Made by a program: the position numbers and the translations under genes
Notes under the pieces: model-generated
Database searches by the model: none
What the model was told of the DNA's origin: nothing
The model's input: the letters and a program-made list of their open reading frames with translations, nothing else
Assembly (NCBI RefSeq): GCF_007995215.1
Contig: NZ_VCDK01000006.1
Location: forward strand, 310,001-374,000
DNA length: 64,000 nucleotides
Direction of reading: 5' to 3'
DNA from: Shimia ponticola
GTDB lineage: Bacteria; Pseudomonadota; Alphaproteobacteria; Rhodobacterales; Rhodobacteraceae
Part shown: positions 1 to 9,929 of the stretch, in pieces
Layout of the letters: the number at the start of each line of letters is the position of its first letter
Position numbering within the stretch: the stretch's first letter is position 1

Positions 1-1287
1 ATTGTTGTTCTCGCTGCTGCCCCTGTTTGGGCCGAAGTGAAGATACAAGAAGTGACTTCGCCCGGTGGGATCACCGCATGGTTGGTCGAAGAACGATCCA
101 TTCCGTTCACGGCGCTGGAAATCCGGTTTCGCGGCGGAGCCTCATTGGATCAGCCTGACACGCGTGGAGCGGTCAATCTAATGATGGCCCTTTTGGAAGA
201 AGGGGCTGGCGATATGGATGCCCGCGCCTTTACCGAGGCCGAAGAGGCGCTGGCTGCCCGGTTCAGTTGGGATGCTTATGACGACGAGGTCACGATCAGC
301 GCCGAGTTTTTGACCGAAAACCGCGACGCATCCATCGATCTTTTGCGCGAGGCGATCATCAATCCGCGCTTTGATCAGGACGCGATTGATCGGGTGAAAT
401 CGCAGGTCGTGTCGATCATTGGTTCGGACGCGCGCGACCAAGACGAAATCGCGCGAAGCACCTTTTATTCCCTGGCGTTCCCAGATGACCTTTACGGATC
501 GTCCAAGGATGGCACTCTTGCGACCGTGGCTGCGATCACGCAAGAGGACCTGTCCGAAGCGCATACAGCCGCGCTCGCAAAGGACCGGCTGTACGTTGGG
601 GCCGTGGGTGACATTTCCGCAGAAGAACTCGCTGTTATTCTGGATCGACTACTTGGAGACCTGCCGGATGCAGGCGCGCCCATTCCCGGCAGTGCAGACT
701 TCGCGATGGACGGTGGTGTGACAGTTGTGGATTTCCCAAGCCCACAATCTACCGCTCTCTTTGGACACGAAGGTATCGCTCAGAACGACGACGATTTCTT
801 TCCGGCCTTTATCCTTAACCACGTCCTTGGTGGCGCGGGGACAGAGAGCCGTTTGGGCTTTGAAGTGCGTGAAAAGCGCGGGCTGACTTATGGCATCGGC
901 TCGTATCTTGTGCCGCGAGACCGGGCAGAGATGTACCTGGGTCAGGTGCGGTCATCGAACGATCGTATCGCGGAGGCGCTTGAGGTGACAAAGTCCGAAT
1001 GGGCGCGAACAGCCCAAGAGGGCATCACCGCTGAAGAACTTGAAACAGCCAAGACATACCTGACAGGCGCCTATCCGCTCCGGTTTGACGGAAACACGGC
1101 CATTGCCAATATCCTAGCCGGCATGCAGATGTCGGACTTGGGGATCGACTATATCGATACCCGCAATGACCGTATCAATGCCGTCACGCTTGAGGATGTG
1201 AACCGGGTCGCAGCAGAACTGCTGCAGCCAGACAACCTGCATTTCGTGGTGGTCGGTCAGCCCGAAGGTTTGGAAGCCACAAACTAA
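1..1287 (+). CDS. M16 family peptidase-like protein, non-catalytic type (5' end missing)
   Basis: The reading frame is open from the first base, and the first residues (VVLAAAPVWAEV) read as the tail of a signal peptide ending in an AxA-like cleavage site, so the start lies before the window and the protein is probably periplasmic. The fold is that of the pitrilysin/insulinase (M16) family, with two roughly 200-residue halves and a C-terminal segment containing REKRGLTYGIG, the conserved R/Y region of the second M16 domain. The zinc motif HxxEH expected near the N-terminus is absent; the equivalent stretch reads VNLMMALLEEGAG. In many alphaproteobacteria such a protein follows a catalytic M16 gene and forms a heterodimer with it, so the partner would lie just upstream. 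A strong hairpin follows the stop codon. Confidence 0.85.
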   Translation: MVVLAAAPVWAEVKIQEVTSPGGITAWLVEERSIPFTALEIRFRGGASLDQPDTRGAVNLMMALLEEGAGDMDARAFTEAEEALAARFSWDAYDDEVTISAEFLTENRDASIDLLREAIINPRFDQDAIDRVKSQVVSIIGSDARDQDEIARSTFYSLAFPDDLYGSSKDGTLATVAAITQEDLSEAHTAALAKDRLYVGAVGDISAEELAVILDRLLGDLPDAGAPIPGSADFAMDGGVTVVDFPSPQSTALFGHEGIAQNDDDFFPAFILNHVLGGAGTESRLGFEVREKRGLTYGIGSYLVPRDRAEMYLGQVRSSNDRIAEALEVTKSEWARTAQEGITAEELETAKTYLTGAYPLRFDGNTAIANILAGMQMSDLGIDYIDTRNDRINAVTLEDVNRVAAELLQPDNLHFVVVGQPEGLEATN

Positions 1288-1295
1288 ACAAGGGC

Positions 1296-1336
1296 GCGGT
1301 GGCCCGGCTTCGTCTCGGGCCACCGCTCTCCTTTAT
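1296..1336 (+). terminator. Rho-independent terminator after the M16 gene
   Basis: A perfect 10-bp stem, GCGGTGGCCC (1296-1305) with GGGCCACCGC (1317-1326), is followed by a pyrimidine-rich CTCCTTTATT tail. It lies 9 bases after the M16 stop codon and before mutL. Confidence 0.75.
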
Positions 1337-1409
1337 TCCTAGGCTCCGGGGCTTATTATTTGGGAAAGACGCATAGCGACTCGCGTTGGTGCGTGCTACC
1401 TATTGTGGC

Positions 1410-3248
1410 ATGGCCGCCAGCAACCCCAACATCGACCCTCAGCCGACGCCAACGATCCGGCAATTGGACGAGGCCGCAATCAACCGCATCGCGGCGGGTG
1501 AGGTTGTGGAACGTCCGGCCAGCGCCGTTAAGGAATTGGTTGAAAATGCCATCGACGCAGGCGCAACGCGTATCGAGGTAGCCTATGCCGACGGAGGCAA
1601 GTCGCTCATAAGGGTGACAGATGATGGATGCGGCATACGGGCGGACGATCTGCCCTTGGCTCTCTCGCGACACGCGACGTCCAAGATCGACGGGTCTGAT
1701 CTCTTGAACATTCATACCTTCGGGTTCCGGGGCGAGGCTCTGCCGTCGCTTGGGGCCGTGGGACGTTTGACGGTGACCTCCCGTGTTGCTGGCCACGACG
1801 CCGCTGAACTGTCGGTGTCTGGTGGCGTGACCGCCGATGTGCGTCCGGCGGCTCTCACGCGGGGCACGGTCGTTGAACTGCGTGACCTGTTTTATGCAAC
1901 GCCAGCGCGGCTGAAATTCCTGCGATCTGATCGGGCCGAGGCACAGGCGATTGGCGACGTGGTCAAACGGCTCGCCATGGCTGAGCCATTTGTCACTTTT
2001 GGCCTGACGGATGTCTCGAAAGAGCCGCGCACGGTCTTTCGTGCTGAGGCCACCCACGGCGATTTGTTTGATGCCTTGCATGCGCGTTTGCGCCAGATCC
2101 TCGGTGCTGATTTTGCTGAAAACGCAATCCCGGTCGATGCCGAGCGCGAGGGGGTGACGTTGACAGGCTATGCCGCCTTGCCGACCTATTCACGCGGTGC
2201 GGCTGTGGCGCAGTTTCTGTTTGTGAACGGGCGACCGGTGCGAGACAAGCTGCTGATCGGGGCTCTGCGCGCGGCTTACATGGACTTCCTGAGCCGGGAT
2301 CGTCATCCGGCGGCTGCGCTTTTCATTGAATGCGATCCAACGCGCGTCGACGTAAACGTGCATCCCGCCAAGTCAGAGGTCCGTTTCCGGGAGCCGGGAG
2401 TGGTCCGTGGCTTGATCGTATCAGGTCTGCGCCATGCTTTGGCAGAGGCCGGCCACCGCGCGTCTACGACTGTTGCCGACGCCACCCTCGGTGCCTTTCA
2501 GCCAGAGCGCCCGTCGGCTGTGGTCTATCAAATGGATCGGCCCAGGCCCGACCCTTCGCCTCAGCAGACGTGGGCTGACATACCGACAGATCGCCCTTTC
2601 GACAGCGGTTTTGCGGAGGCTCCCGCAGCTCGGGTCGAGCCCGAACCCACCGCGCCTAAGGAAATTCACCATCCATTGGGTGCCGCCCGCGCGCATTTGC
2701 ATGAGAACTACATCCTTAGCCAAACTGAGGATGGCATGATCCTTGTTGATGCCCACGCAGCGCATGAGCGGTTGGTTTATGAACAGCTCAAGACACAGCG
2801 CGCCGAAAACGGGGTGCCGTCGCAGGCGCTTCTGATTCCCGAAGTCGTGGACTTGAGCGATGCGGATGCCAGCCGCATTCTTGCCGTGAGCGATGACCTG
2901 GCACAGCTTGGGCTTGGGATCGAGCCCTTCGGCCCAGGGGCCGTGGCCGTGCGCGAAACCCCTGCGATCCTTGGCAATTGCGATGCCAAAGCGTTGGTTC
3001 TGGATATTCTGGACGAACTGACCGACGGCGGAAACAGCACCACCTTGGGCGCGCGCATTGATGCTGTGCTTAGCCGGATGGCCTGCCATGGATCAGTCAG
3101 AACGGGTCGCCGCATGCAGGCAGATGAGATGAACGCTCTGCTGCGCCAGATGGAGGCAACGCCGCATTCCGGCCAATGCAACCACGGACGCCCGACCTAT
3201 GTTGAACTGAAACTGTCTGACATCGAAAAACTCTTTGGGCGCGCATGA
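1410..3248 (+). CDS. mutL: DNA mismatch repair protein MutL
   Basis: MutL links MutS mismatch recognition to strand incision. The N-terminal GHKL ATPase motifs are all visible ([31 protein letters not shown]). A low-complexity linker follows, then a C-terminal dimerisation domain carrying [12 protein letters not shown], which fits the endonuclease motif DQHA-x2-E-x4-E except that Gln is Ala, and also ACHGSVR and CNHGRPTY, the other metal-site elements. This agrees with alphaproteobacteria lacking MutH. The start is the ATG at 1410; an in-frame TTG at 1386 would add eight residues. The stop overlaps the rmuC start in ATGA, so the two genes are probably co-translated. Confidence 0.96.
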   Translation: MAASNPNIDPQPTPTIRQLDEAAINRIAAGEVVERPASAVKELVENAIDAGATRIEVAYADGGKSLIRVTDDGCGIRADDLPLALSRHATSKIDGSDLLNIHTFGFRGEALPSLGAVGRLTVTSRVAGHDAAELSVSGGVTADVRPAALTRGTVVELRDLFYATPARLKFLRSDRAEAQAIGDVVKRLAMAEPFVTFGLTDVSKEPRTVFRAEATHGDLFDALHARLRQILGADFAENAIPVDAEREGVTLTGYAALPTYSRGAAVAQFLFVNGRPVRDKLLIGALRAAYMDFLSRDRHPAAALFIECDPTRVDVNVHPAKSEVRFREPGVVRGLIVSGLRHALAEAGHRASTTVADATLGAFQPERPSAVVYQMDRPRPDPSPQQTWADIPTDRPFDSGFAEAPAARVEPEPTAPKEIHHPLGAARAHLHENYILSQTEDGMILVDAHAAHERLVYEQLKTQRAENGVPSQALLIPEVVDLSDADASRILAVSDDLAQLGLGIEPFGPGAVAVRETPAILGNCDAKALVLDILDELTDGGNSTTLGARIDAVLSRMACHGSVRTGRRMQADEMNALLRQMEATPHSGQCNHGRPTYVELKLSDIEKLFGRA

Positions 3249-4468
3249 TCCAGATTGGTGACACCACGCTGATGCTGTCTGATCCGGCGGTGATCCTGTC
3301 CCTGATTGGGATCGGGGCTGTAGTTCTGATCCTGATCCTGTTGATCGTGGCCATTCGGGCGTCAAACCGATCCGCTCAGGCCGCTGCCCCATTGGCGCAG
3401 CAGATGGGTTTTCTGGGACAACGCGTTCAGGCGCTGAGTGATGGGCAGCAACAATTGGCCGGAGGTTTGACGCATGTTTCCGAGGCACAGGCTGCGGCGC
3501 AGTCGAACATGCTCAAGCTGATGGAAACACGGTTGCAAACAGTGCAGCAGCAAATGAACACCAACCTTGCGACCAGCGCCAAGACGACCGCAAAGTCGCT
3601 TGGTGAATTGCAGCAGCGTCTGCAAACCATCGACAAGGCGCAGGAAAACATCACCAAGCTGTCAGGTGATGTCCTTAGCTTGCAAGACATCCTGTCGAAC
3701 AAGCAGACGCGCGGGGCGTTTGGTGAAATCCAGTTGAACGACATCGTCACCAAGGCGCTGCCTTCTGACAGCTTCACGCTGCAGGCGACGTTGTCGAACG
3801 GCAAACGCGCGGACTGTCTGATCCACCTGCCCAACCCTCCGGGGCCGATTGTCGTGGACAGCAAATTTCCATTGGAAGGCTACGAGGCGCTGCGCAACGC
3901 TGAGAACGACTGGGAACTCAATGAAGCGGCCAAGCGACTGCGCAGCGACGTCAAAACGCACATCAAGGCGATATCCGAGAAATACATCATCGAAGGTGAG
4001 ACAGCCGACGGCGCTTTGATGTTCCTGCCGTCCGAAGCGATCTATGCCGAACTGCACGCGAATTTTCCCGAACTTGTCCGTGAGGGGTTCAACTCGCGTG
4101 TTTGGATCGTATCGCCGACCACCTGTATGGCCACGCTGAACACAATGCGCGCGATCCTCAAGGATGCCCGCATGCGTGAACAGGCCGGTGCGATCCGCAA
4201 GGAACTAGGAATGCTCTATGCTGACGTGGATCGTCTGGGAGCGCGGGTTGGAAATCTGGATCGGCACTTTCAGCAGGCCAGCAAGGATATCGAAGATATC
4301 AAGATCAGTGCCGACAAGGCGGGCAAACGCGCCAAACGGCTCGACAATTTTGACTTCGAAGAATTGGCGCAGCCTGAAGAAGCCTCTCAGGCCGTTCTGC
4401 AACTGCGCGACAAAGCCAAATCTCAGGGCGGTCCCGCCCGTTCAGGCGGAACCACAACGCAGGATTAG
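3245..4468 (+). CDS. rmuC: DNA recombination protein RmuC
   Basis: 407 residues. One membrane helix lies near residues 15-37 ([20 protein letters not shown]). It is followed by a long coiled coil (about 45-140) and then the RmuC nuclease-like domain (about 150-360; [36 protein letters not shown]). RmuC limits inversions at short inverted repeats and acts in DNA repair in other bacteria; its exact activity is not settled. The coupling to mutL through a 4-base overlap puts two genome-stability genes in one transcript. The 3' end overlaps the end of the opposite-strand YceI-like gene by four bases. Confidence 0.93.
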   Translation: MIQIGDTTLMLSDPAVILSLIGIGAVVLILILLIVAIRASNRSAQAAAPLAQQMGFLGQRVQALSDGQQQLAGGLTHVSEAQAAAQSNMLKLMETRLQTVQQQMNTNLATSAKTTAKSLGELQQRLQTIDKAQENITKLSGDVLSLQDILSNKQTRGAFGEIQLNDIVTKALPSDSFTLQATLSNGKRADCLIHLPNPPGPIVVDSKFPLEGYEALRNAENDWELNEAAKRLRSDVKTHIKAISEKYIIEGETADGALMFLPSEAIYAELHANFPELVREGFNSRVWIVSPTTCMATLNTMRAILKDARMREQAGAIRKELGMLYADVDRLGARVGNLDRHFQQASKDIEDIKISADKAGKRAKRLDNFDFEELAQPEEASQAVLQLRDKAKSQGGPARSGGTTTQD

Positions 4469-5055
4469 GATTGCGTGCCGTCGGATGTGAACATCAGGCG
4501 GAAGGCAAACGGAACGGCGCGGGTGATGCTATCCAGCCCGGCGATATTTTTGAGCATGTCGATGCCGCCATCGATGCCCAGTTCATCCGTGGCAAGGAAT
4601 ACCAGTTCCTGTGAAGTCACCATGACCTTGTCATCCGTGATACGTGTCACGTAGATCGGTGCAAATACGGGGACCTCTTCGCCCAAAAGCGCCAGCGTCG
4701 CATCAAGGTCCATCGCCACGCTTTCGCCCGGATCAAGCGCGCGCAGGCTCTCCATGTCCATCTCGGCTGTCAAACCTGCGGTGGCAATCCCGCCAAACAC
4801 GTGCTCGCCCATGCGCTCATTACGAATGTCTACGTATGTCTCGACAGATGTGAGGTCGATGGTCAGGTCCGCCATGCCGTCTTCGGACACGCTGCCCGTG
4901 ATCCCGTCAAAATAGTGAGCTTCGCCGGTGTACTCGTTCTTGACCGAGCCGAACATCAAGCGCGAGCTTGAGCCATCCAGCGTCCAGGTTTCTGCTGTGG
5001 CCGGAATCGCCAGCGCCACTGCTGTCACCGCAGCGCAAATCATTGTTCGCATCAT
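4465..5055 (-). CDS. YceI-like secreted protein
   Basis: 196 residues with a signal peptide at the N-terminus (MMRTMICAAVTAVALAIPATAE, cut after ATA). The mature part starts ETWTLDGSSSRLMFGSVKN and continues with the antiparallel-strand pattern of the YceI lipocalin-like family, whose members bind isoprenoid or other lipophilic ligands in the periplasm. The start is the first ATG of an ATGATG pair because GGGAGGA lies six bases upstream; longer in-frame starts at 5079 and 5109 have no such site. Nothing in the sequence defines the ligand. Confidence 0.82.
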   Translation of the reverse strand: MMRTMICAAVTAVALAIPATAETWTLDGSSSRLMFGSVKNEYTGEAHYFDGITGSVSEDGMADLTIDLTSVETYVDIRNERMGEHVFGGIATAGLTAEMDMESLRALDPGESVAMDLDATLALLGEEVPVFAPIYVTRITDDKVMVTSQELVFLATDELGIDGGIDMLKNIAGLDSITRAVPFAFRLMFTSDGTQS

Positions 5056-5172
5056 TTTCAGTCCTCCCTTTTCTGCCATATGACGTAGGGTAAAGATGGG
5101 AAAAGCCACGAAAAAGGGCCGTCAGAAACGATCTGCGGCCCCTTGGATGCGTGTTTATGGATCACATCCGTG

Positions 5173-5850
5173 TCAGATACGCAGGAACGGCTGTGCCACC
5201 CGTGGGATCAACTGGTTGAACTTCAGCGGCGCATCGGTCGCCGCCAGACAGATGCAATCCTCACCGATGTCGGCGATCGGCGTGTGGTGAAGGTCCTCAT
5301 TGGCGATCTCGATATCGCCTCTGGCAAACCGTTCGTCTTCATCCAGAAACGCACCTTGCAGCACCAGCGTCAATTCCGTGCCACGGTGACCGTGATCAGG
5401 AAGTTCGCATCCCGCAGGAATGTGCAGGAGACGCACGCTCGCATCCTTGGATGTTGGCAGGATCGCCTGACGCACGCCATTTCCGATCTTGCGCCATTTC
5501 ACCTTCTCAAGGTCGCCCCCGACATAGTCTTGAAGCGGTTTGGGAAAGACCGATGGCGCAGGCTTTGCCACAAGTTGTGTCTTGATTGGGTCCTTGGGGC
5601 GTTCGCTGATCAGCTTCAGCGTCGCCTCTAGCGCGCCGTCTGACAACGACATCTCTTCGGCATCGTCCAATACCGCACCGCCCACGGCGTCGAATTCGTA
5701 CATCCGAGCCCGGCAGGTGTCACAAATTGAGATATGCGTCGCGACTACCAGGCTGAACGCCTCTGGCAGCGTGCCAGCCGAGTAAGCCATGAGCAGTTCG
5801 TCGCTCAGGTGGTGTTCGATCTTATGTTTGACCGTATCCATGTCCGTCAC
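5173..5850 (-). CDS. chrR: ChrR-type anti-sigma factor (zinc, cupin)
   Basis: ChrR holds the sigma factor RpoE inactive and releases it when singlet oxygen is present. The N-terminal zinc-binding anti-sigma domain shows HHLSDELLMAYSAGTL and the H-x3-C-x2-C signature HISICDTC at about residues 39-46. The C-terminal half is a cupin with HGHRGTELTLVLQGAF and a later HHTP, the second zinc site. The GTG at 5850 overlaps the rpoE stop as GTGA; an ATG three codons later (5841) is an equally good start and is nearer the usual N-terminus. Gene order rpoE-chrR and the divergent lipid operon match the Rhodobacter singlet-oxygen system. Confidence 0.93.
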   Translation of the reverse strand: MTDMDTVKHKIEHHLSDELLMAYSAGTLPEAFSLVVATHISICDTCRARMYEFDAVGGAVLDDAEEMSLSDGALEATLKLISERPKDPIKTQLVAKPAPSVFPKPLQDYVGGDLEKVKWRKIGNGVRQAILPTSKDASVRLLHIPAGCELPDHGHRGTELTLVLQGAFLDEDERFARGDIEIANEDLHHTPIADIGEDCICLAATDAPLKFNQLIPRVAQPFLRI

Positions 5851-6515
5851 CCCATAGCATGGCGCAGCCTTTCAAGCGCCAACCTAATCCGCGATTTGAT
5901 CGTCCCAAGGGGAAGTCCTGTTTCAGCCGCTATTTCGGAATGGCTGAGGTCCCCGTAATAGGCCCGTTCGATCAAAATCCTCTGTTTCTCTGGCAGCTCG
6001 GAAATGGCCCGAGCCAGTTGTTCACTTTCTTCTTGGATCGCCATCGCGTCGGCCTGATCAGGCTCTTCGGTGGGACCCCATTCAAGGTCTTCCGGCTCTG
6101 GCCGTCTCTGTTTGCGAATGGCGTCGATTGTCCGGTTTCGAGCAATCGTAAAGATCCAGGTTGCCACGCTTGCGCGGGTTGGATCGAACATATGCGCCTT
6201 CGTCCACAGGGTGGCCATCACCTCTTGCGTACATTCCTCTGCAAGGCCGCTATCAGCCCCGTTCTTCATCAGGAAGGCTTTGACCCTAGGTGCAAAGTGA
6301 CCAAAGAGCTCCGCGAATGCGGTCTGGTCCTGATGCACACTGATGCGTTCCATGTGAACGATCCAAGCACCCTGAGGTACCCGGGGTTTTATGTCTTCCT
6401 GCACGTTCACGTAGGTCTTGGTGTCAACTTCGTCAGTCAATTGGGTGACAGCACCATAAGACACTTGGTCTTGGAGCGCACCCGATTCCTGTTCCAAAGC
6501 CTGATTTGTGAACAT
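5847..6515 (-). CDS. rpoE: ECF sigma factor RpoE (ECF11, singlet-oxygen response)
   Basis: The core has sigma region 2 (AFAELFGHFAPRVKAFLMKNG, EVMATLWTKAHMFDP, WIFTIARNRTIDAIRKQ) and region 4 (LPEKQRILIERAYYGDLSHSEIAAETGLPLGTIKSRI). It closely resembles the Rhodobacter sphaeroides sigma-E partner of ChrR. The start is uncertain. The ATG at 6515 gives 222 residues, about 40 more than is usual, and the predicted promoter would place the RNA 5' end at about this ATG. A GTG at 6410 would give 187 residues, nearer the family length; a leaderless mRNA is the other option. The gene is followed by chrR with a GTGA overlap. Confidence 0.93.
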   Translation of the reverse strand: MFTNQALEQESGALQDQVSYGAVTQLTDEVDTKTYVNVQEDIKPRVPQGAWIVHMERISVHQDQTAFAELFGHFAPRVKAFLMKNGADSGLAEECTQEVMATLWTKAHMFDPTRASVATWIFTIARNRTIDAIRKQRRPEPEDLEWGPTEEPDQADAMAIQEESEQLARAISELPEKQRILIERAYYGDLSHSEIAAETGLPLGTIKSRIRLALERLRHAMG

Positions 6516-6520
6516 GATGA

Positions 6521-6549
6521 GTATACGCCACAGATCAGAAAGTGGATCA
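6521..6549 (-). promoter_or_regulatory. Predicted sigma-E promoter of rpoE-chrR
   Basis: Read on the minus strand: TGATCC (6544-6549), 16 bases, CGTATA (reaching 6522). The same spacing and -10 start (CGTA) are found in the divergent promoter at 6573-6600. TGATC-type -35 elements are typical of ECF11 targets, which suggests that rpoE activates itself. Confidence 0.6.
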
Positions 6550-6572
6550 CGGTATACAAAACATTTTTTTTG

Positions 6573-6600
6573 TCATCCAACTGGTCGCCGGAACCGTAAC
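6573..6600 (+). promoter_or_regulatory. Predicted sigma-E promoter of the lipid operon
   Basis: TCATCC (6573-6578), 16 bases, CGTAAC (6595-6600), 35 bases before the ATG at 6636. It differs from the rpoE promoter by one base in the -35 element and shares the spacing and CGTA. It would place the five genes from 6636 to 11227 under RpoE control. Confidence 0.5.
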
Positions 6601-6635
6601 AAAAACAAAGCGAAGATCGAGCAGGGGAAGACTGT

Positions 6636-7931
6636 ATGCCGTTTGAAACCGGGTCTCATGGCCCAAAACGTATTGCCGTAATTGGTGGCGGCATCTCAGG
6701 AATGAGCGCTGCACACATGTTGTCCGGCGAAAATGCGGTTGTTTTGTTCGAATCCGAACGTCGCCTTGGTGGTCATGCCCGCACAGTTTTTGCAGGCAAA
6801 AATCCACAACCGGTCGATACCGGCTTTCTTGTCTTCAACTACCACAACTACCCCTATCTGACAGCTTTGTTCCACGAACTGGCCGTTCCGGTTGCCAAAA
6901 GTGACATGAGCTTTGGGTGTTCGATCAATGGTGGCTGGTTCGAATATGGCATCCTCGCCCGCTCGGCGATCTTTGCCCAGAAGCGCAACCTTCTGCGGCC
7001 CAAGTTTTGGGTGATGCTGCGCGACATGCTCAAGTTCGGCAATGAGGCGCGCTCGGTTGCCACAGACCCCGACATGACAATCGGCGAATTGATCGACACG
7101 ATGGGCCTCAGCGATTGGTTTCGGGACTATTACCTGCTGCCGATGTCCGGCGCTATCTGGTCAACGCCCACCACCAAAATCACTGATTTCCCCGCCAAGG
7201 CGCTGGTTGATTTCTTCCACAACCACCGCCTGTTGTCTGACGGTACCCAGCATCAGTGGTACACGGTCGATGGTGGATCAATCGAATATGTGCGCCGTTT
7301 AGAAACACGGATGAAGCAGGCCGGTGTGGATGTCCGTCTGGGCGCAGCTATTCAGGGCGTGCGCCGGACGCCGATCGGTGTTGAAGTCCGCGCACTAAGC
7401 GGCGAATGGGAGCATTTCGACGAAGTGGTCTTTGCGACCCATTCCGATGACAGCCTTGCCATGCTGGCCGATCCCTCGGAGCAAGAGCATGCTGCATTGA
7501 ACGCGGTAAAGTATCAGCCGAACGAAGGTGTGATGCATTCGGACGCGTCCGTTATGCCAAAACGCAAGGCAGTTTGGGCTGCGTGGAACTATACCGAGGC
7601 AGCGAACAAACAAAGCGATGTCATCGACCTGACATACTGGATCAATCGCCTGCAGAATATCGAGGGGCCGACGCAGTATTTTGTCACGCTCAACGCGCAG
7701 CAGCCGATCCGTGATGAGTTGGTTCACGACACTTACACGTTCCGCCATCCGGTCTTTGATGGCGCGGCGCTCGCCGCGCAAGAGCAGGTGCGCGCCTTCA
7801 ATGGCACCAATCGCACGTGGTTTTGTGGGGCGTGGATGAAAAACGGCTTCCACGAAGACGGTATTTCAAGCGCCGTCGACGTCGTCCATGCGATGCAAAT
7901 GGCAAACGCCGTGAAGGTGGCTGCCGAATAA
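6636..7931 (+). CDS. COG2907 FAD/NAD-binding oxidoreductase, likely fatty-acid desaturase-type
   Basis: 431 residues. The N-terminal Rossmann fold is clear (IAVIGGGISGMSAAHMLS, then LFESERRLGGHARTV), as in amine oxidase/phytoene desaturase-type flavoproteins. The protein belongs to the predicted NAD/FAD-binding family that sits in the RpoE-ChrR regulon of Rhodobacter; related genes there were linked to methylated and furan fatty acids (Ufa proteins), where a flavoprotein acts as a desaturase on phospholipid acyl chains. The assignment to that step is inference from family and context. The ATG has a good ribosome site (GGGGAAG). The stop overlaps the next start in TAATG. Confidence 0.85.
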   Translation: MPFETGSHGPKRIAVIGGGISGMSAAHMLSGENAVVLFESERRLGGHARTVFAGKNPQPVDTGFLVFNYHNYPYLTALFHELAVPVAKSDMSFGCSINGGWFEYGILARSAIFAQKRNLLRPKFWVMLRDMLKFGNEARSVATDPDMTIGELIDTMGLSDWFRDYYLLPMSGAIWSTPTTKITDFPAKALVDFFHNHRLLSDGTQHQWYTVDGGSIEYVRRLETRMKQAGVDVRLGAAIQGVRRTPIGVEVRALSGEWEHFDEVVFATHSDDSLAMLADPSEQEHAALNAVKYQPNEGVMHSDASVMPKRKAVWAAWNYTEAANKQSDVIDLTYWINRLQNIEGPTQYFVTLNAQQPIRDELVHDTYTFRHPVFDGAALAAQEQVRAFNGTNRTWFCGAWMKNGFHEDGISSAVDVVHAMQMANAVKVAAE

Positions 7932-8686
7932 TGTCAGTCATCGATCATATCCCGGGCCAGACCTATCATGGACGGCGTGGCGCAACGAAGAATGCGTTCC
8001 GCTACTCGATTGACTATGTGTTGTGCGATGCAGAGGCACCTGTATCGGGGCCTTCGTTGTTTTCGCGCAATCGTCGCAATCTTGCCGCGCTGTTTGACAG
8101 CGACCACGGCGGCGCTCCGGGTCAGGGCCGGGGCGCACCTTGGGTACGCGAGGTGTTGCGCGCCCATGATCTGCCGGATCCGGCCAAGATCGAATTGCTG
8201 ACCCAGCCTCGCTTTTGGAACCACGTTTTCAACCCCGTGTCATTCTGGCTCTGCCGGGACGCGGGCGGCGCGCTGCGTGTGGTGATCGCCGAGGTGACCA
8301 ACACCTTTGGCGACCGGCATTCCTACCTGTGTTATCGCGATGATCTGACACCGCTGGAAAGGGATGTCGAAGTGCAGGCGACCAAGCTTATGCATGTGTC
8401 GCCCTTCCAGCCGGTCGAAGGCGGCTATTCGTTCCGATTTGACATTCAGGACGATCACATCGGGATTTGGATCGACTACAAGACCGGCAACAAAGGTCTG
8501 ATCGCGACCCTGACTGGGCCTCGCCAGCCGATGAGCAATCTTGGTTTGATCAAAGCGGCCGTGCGTCGCCCATTGGGGTCGCGCCGCGTGCTGGGTCTCA
8601 TCCATTGGCAGGCACTGAAATTGTGGTGGAAAGGTGCACAGTTCCGAAGCCGCCCGACACCCCCAGCAGATGAGATCAGCCGCTAA
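7931..8686 (+). CDS. DUF1365 family protein
   Basis: 251 residues beginning MSVIDHIPGQTYHGRRG. Family features visible are RYSIDYVLCD near the start, LLTQPRFWNHVFNPVSFWLCRD (about 90-110), EVTNTFGDRHSYL and the later HVSPFQPVEGGYSF. DUF1365 proteins (COG3496) nearly always travel with a COG2907 flavoprotein and a cyclopropane-synthase-like methyltransferase and are thought to act on membrane lipids; no reaction is established for this one. It is joined to its neighbours by one-base TAATG overlaps on both sides, so translation is coupled. Confidence 0.85.
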   Translation: MSVIDHIPGQTYHGRRGATKNAFRYSIDYVLCDAEAPVSGPSLFSRNRRNLAALFDSDHGGAPGQGRGAPWVREVLRAHDLPDPAKIELLTQPRFWNHVFNPVSFWLCRDAGGALRVVIAEVTNTFGDRHSYLCYRDDLTPLERDVEVQATKLMHVSPFQPVEGGYSFRFDIQDDHIGIWIDYKTGNKGLIATLTGPRQPMSNLGLIKAAVRRPLGSRRVLGLIHWQALKLWWKGAQFRSRPTPPADEISR

Positions 8687-9927
8687 TGTCGGCGAGCGTG
8701 ACATGGCGCGGCGACAGACTGCCGGCCTACACGCTCTTTGGAGCAATCCTCGCCGCAGCGGGATTGCCGATCTATATTTATGCGCCGCCCTTTTATGCCG
8801 AGACCTACGGCGTCTCGCTGACCGGTATTGCGGCGGTGTTGTTCTGGCTTCGGCTATTCGACGCCGTTCAGGACCCGGCGCTGGGTTGGCTTTCCGAACG
8901 ATTGGGCAACAGCCGCTCCTTGGCCGTCACCATTGGCTCAGCGATCCTTGCTGTGTCGATGATCGGTCTGTTCGCCGTCGAACCACCGTTCTGGCCGCTT
9001 GCATGGTTCGCTTTGACAATCACTGGATTGTTCAGCGCGTTCAGCTTTCTCAACATCAATTTCTACGCGCAGGGCGTAAACAAATCCGAGCGGATCAGCG
9101 GAGGTCATATCCGGCTGGCTGGCTGGCGCGAGGCCGGGGCGTTGATTGGTGTCTGTATCGCTGCCGTGGCACCTACTCTTTTGATGGGCCAGGTTGAGCA
9201 ACCCTTTGCCGTCTTTGCTTTCGGTTTCGCCGTGGTCGTAGCATTTGCCGTGCTTGCCATGGCGCCCGAATGGTCGGCCCGGATCGAGGCAGAGGCCACG
9301 CCTATCAGCGCGATCCTCAAGGACTGGTTGGCGCGCCGTTTGCTGATCCTTGCGCTGATCAACGCGACGCCGCTGGCTGTGTCGTCGACCATGTTCATCT
9401 TCTATGTGGAAAGCAGACTTGAGGCCCCCGGCTGGGAAGGCCCGCTGCTGGTCTTGTTTTTCCTCGCCGGGGCTTGCGCCGCCCCCTTCTGGTCCAAGGC
9501 GGCGGGTCGGTTCGGGTTCAAGCCTGTTCTGCTCAGCGCCATGGTCACCGCGATCATCGCATTTGCTTTCACGCTCTTGTTGGGGCCGGGCGATCAGATG
9601 TGGTTCGCCATTGTCTGCGTGTTTTCAGGCGCGACGATTGGTGCCGACCTTGTGTTGATGCCCGCCCTGTTCAGCAAGCGCATGGCGACTATTTCTCCGA
9701 ATGGGGGACAAGGATTTGGCCTGTGGTCCCTGACATCGAAATTCACGCTGGCCTTCGCGGCCATCGTGCTTCTTCCGCTTCTCGAAGCCTCGGGATTTGA
9801 AGCGGGGTCCGCAACACAACCTCCCGAGGCACTGGAACTTCTGACGATCCTTTACGCGCTGGTTCCCTGCGCTCTCAAACTTGGTGCGATTGCCATTTTG
9901 GCCCGCACTGACCTTAAGGAGGTCTGA
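8686..9927 (+). CDS. MFS transporter (GPH/MFS_2 type)
   Basis: 413 residues with about twelve hydrophobic segments and charged turns typical of the glycoside-pentoside-hexuronide branch of the major facilitator superfamily (WLRLFDAVQDPALGWLSERLG near residues 50-70 is the loop 2 motif). It starts in the TAATG overlap with the DUF1365 gene. In the corresponding Rhodobacter operon an MFS protein occupies the same position; the substrate is unknown, and the context suggests a lipid or lipid precursor. Confidence 0.85.
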   Translation: MSASVTWRGDRLPAYTLFGAILAAAGLPIYIYAPPFYAETYGVSLTGIAAVLFWLRLFDAVQDPALGWLSERLGNSRSLAVTIGSAILAVSMIGLFAVEPPFWPLAWFALTITGLFSAFSFLNINFYAQGVNKSERISGGHIRLAGWREAGALIGVCIAAVAPTLLMGQVEQPFAVFAFGFAVVVAFAVLAMAPEWSARIEAEATPISAILKDWLARRLLILALINATPLAVSSTMFIFYVESRLEAPGWEGPLLVLFFLAGACAAPFWSKAAGRFGFKPVLLSAMVTAIIAFAFTLLLGPGDQMWFAIVCVFSGATIGADLVLMPALFSKRMATISPNGGQGFGLWSLTSKFTLAFAAIVLLPLLEASGFEAGSATQPPEALELLTILYALVPCALKLGAIAILARTDLKEV

Positions 9928-9929
9928 CG

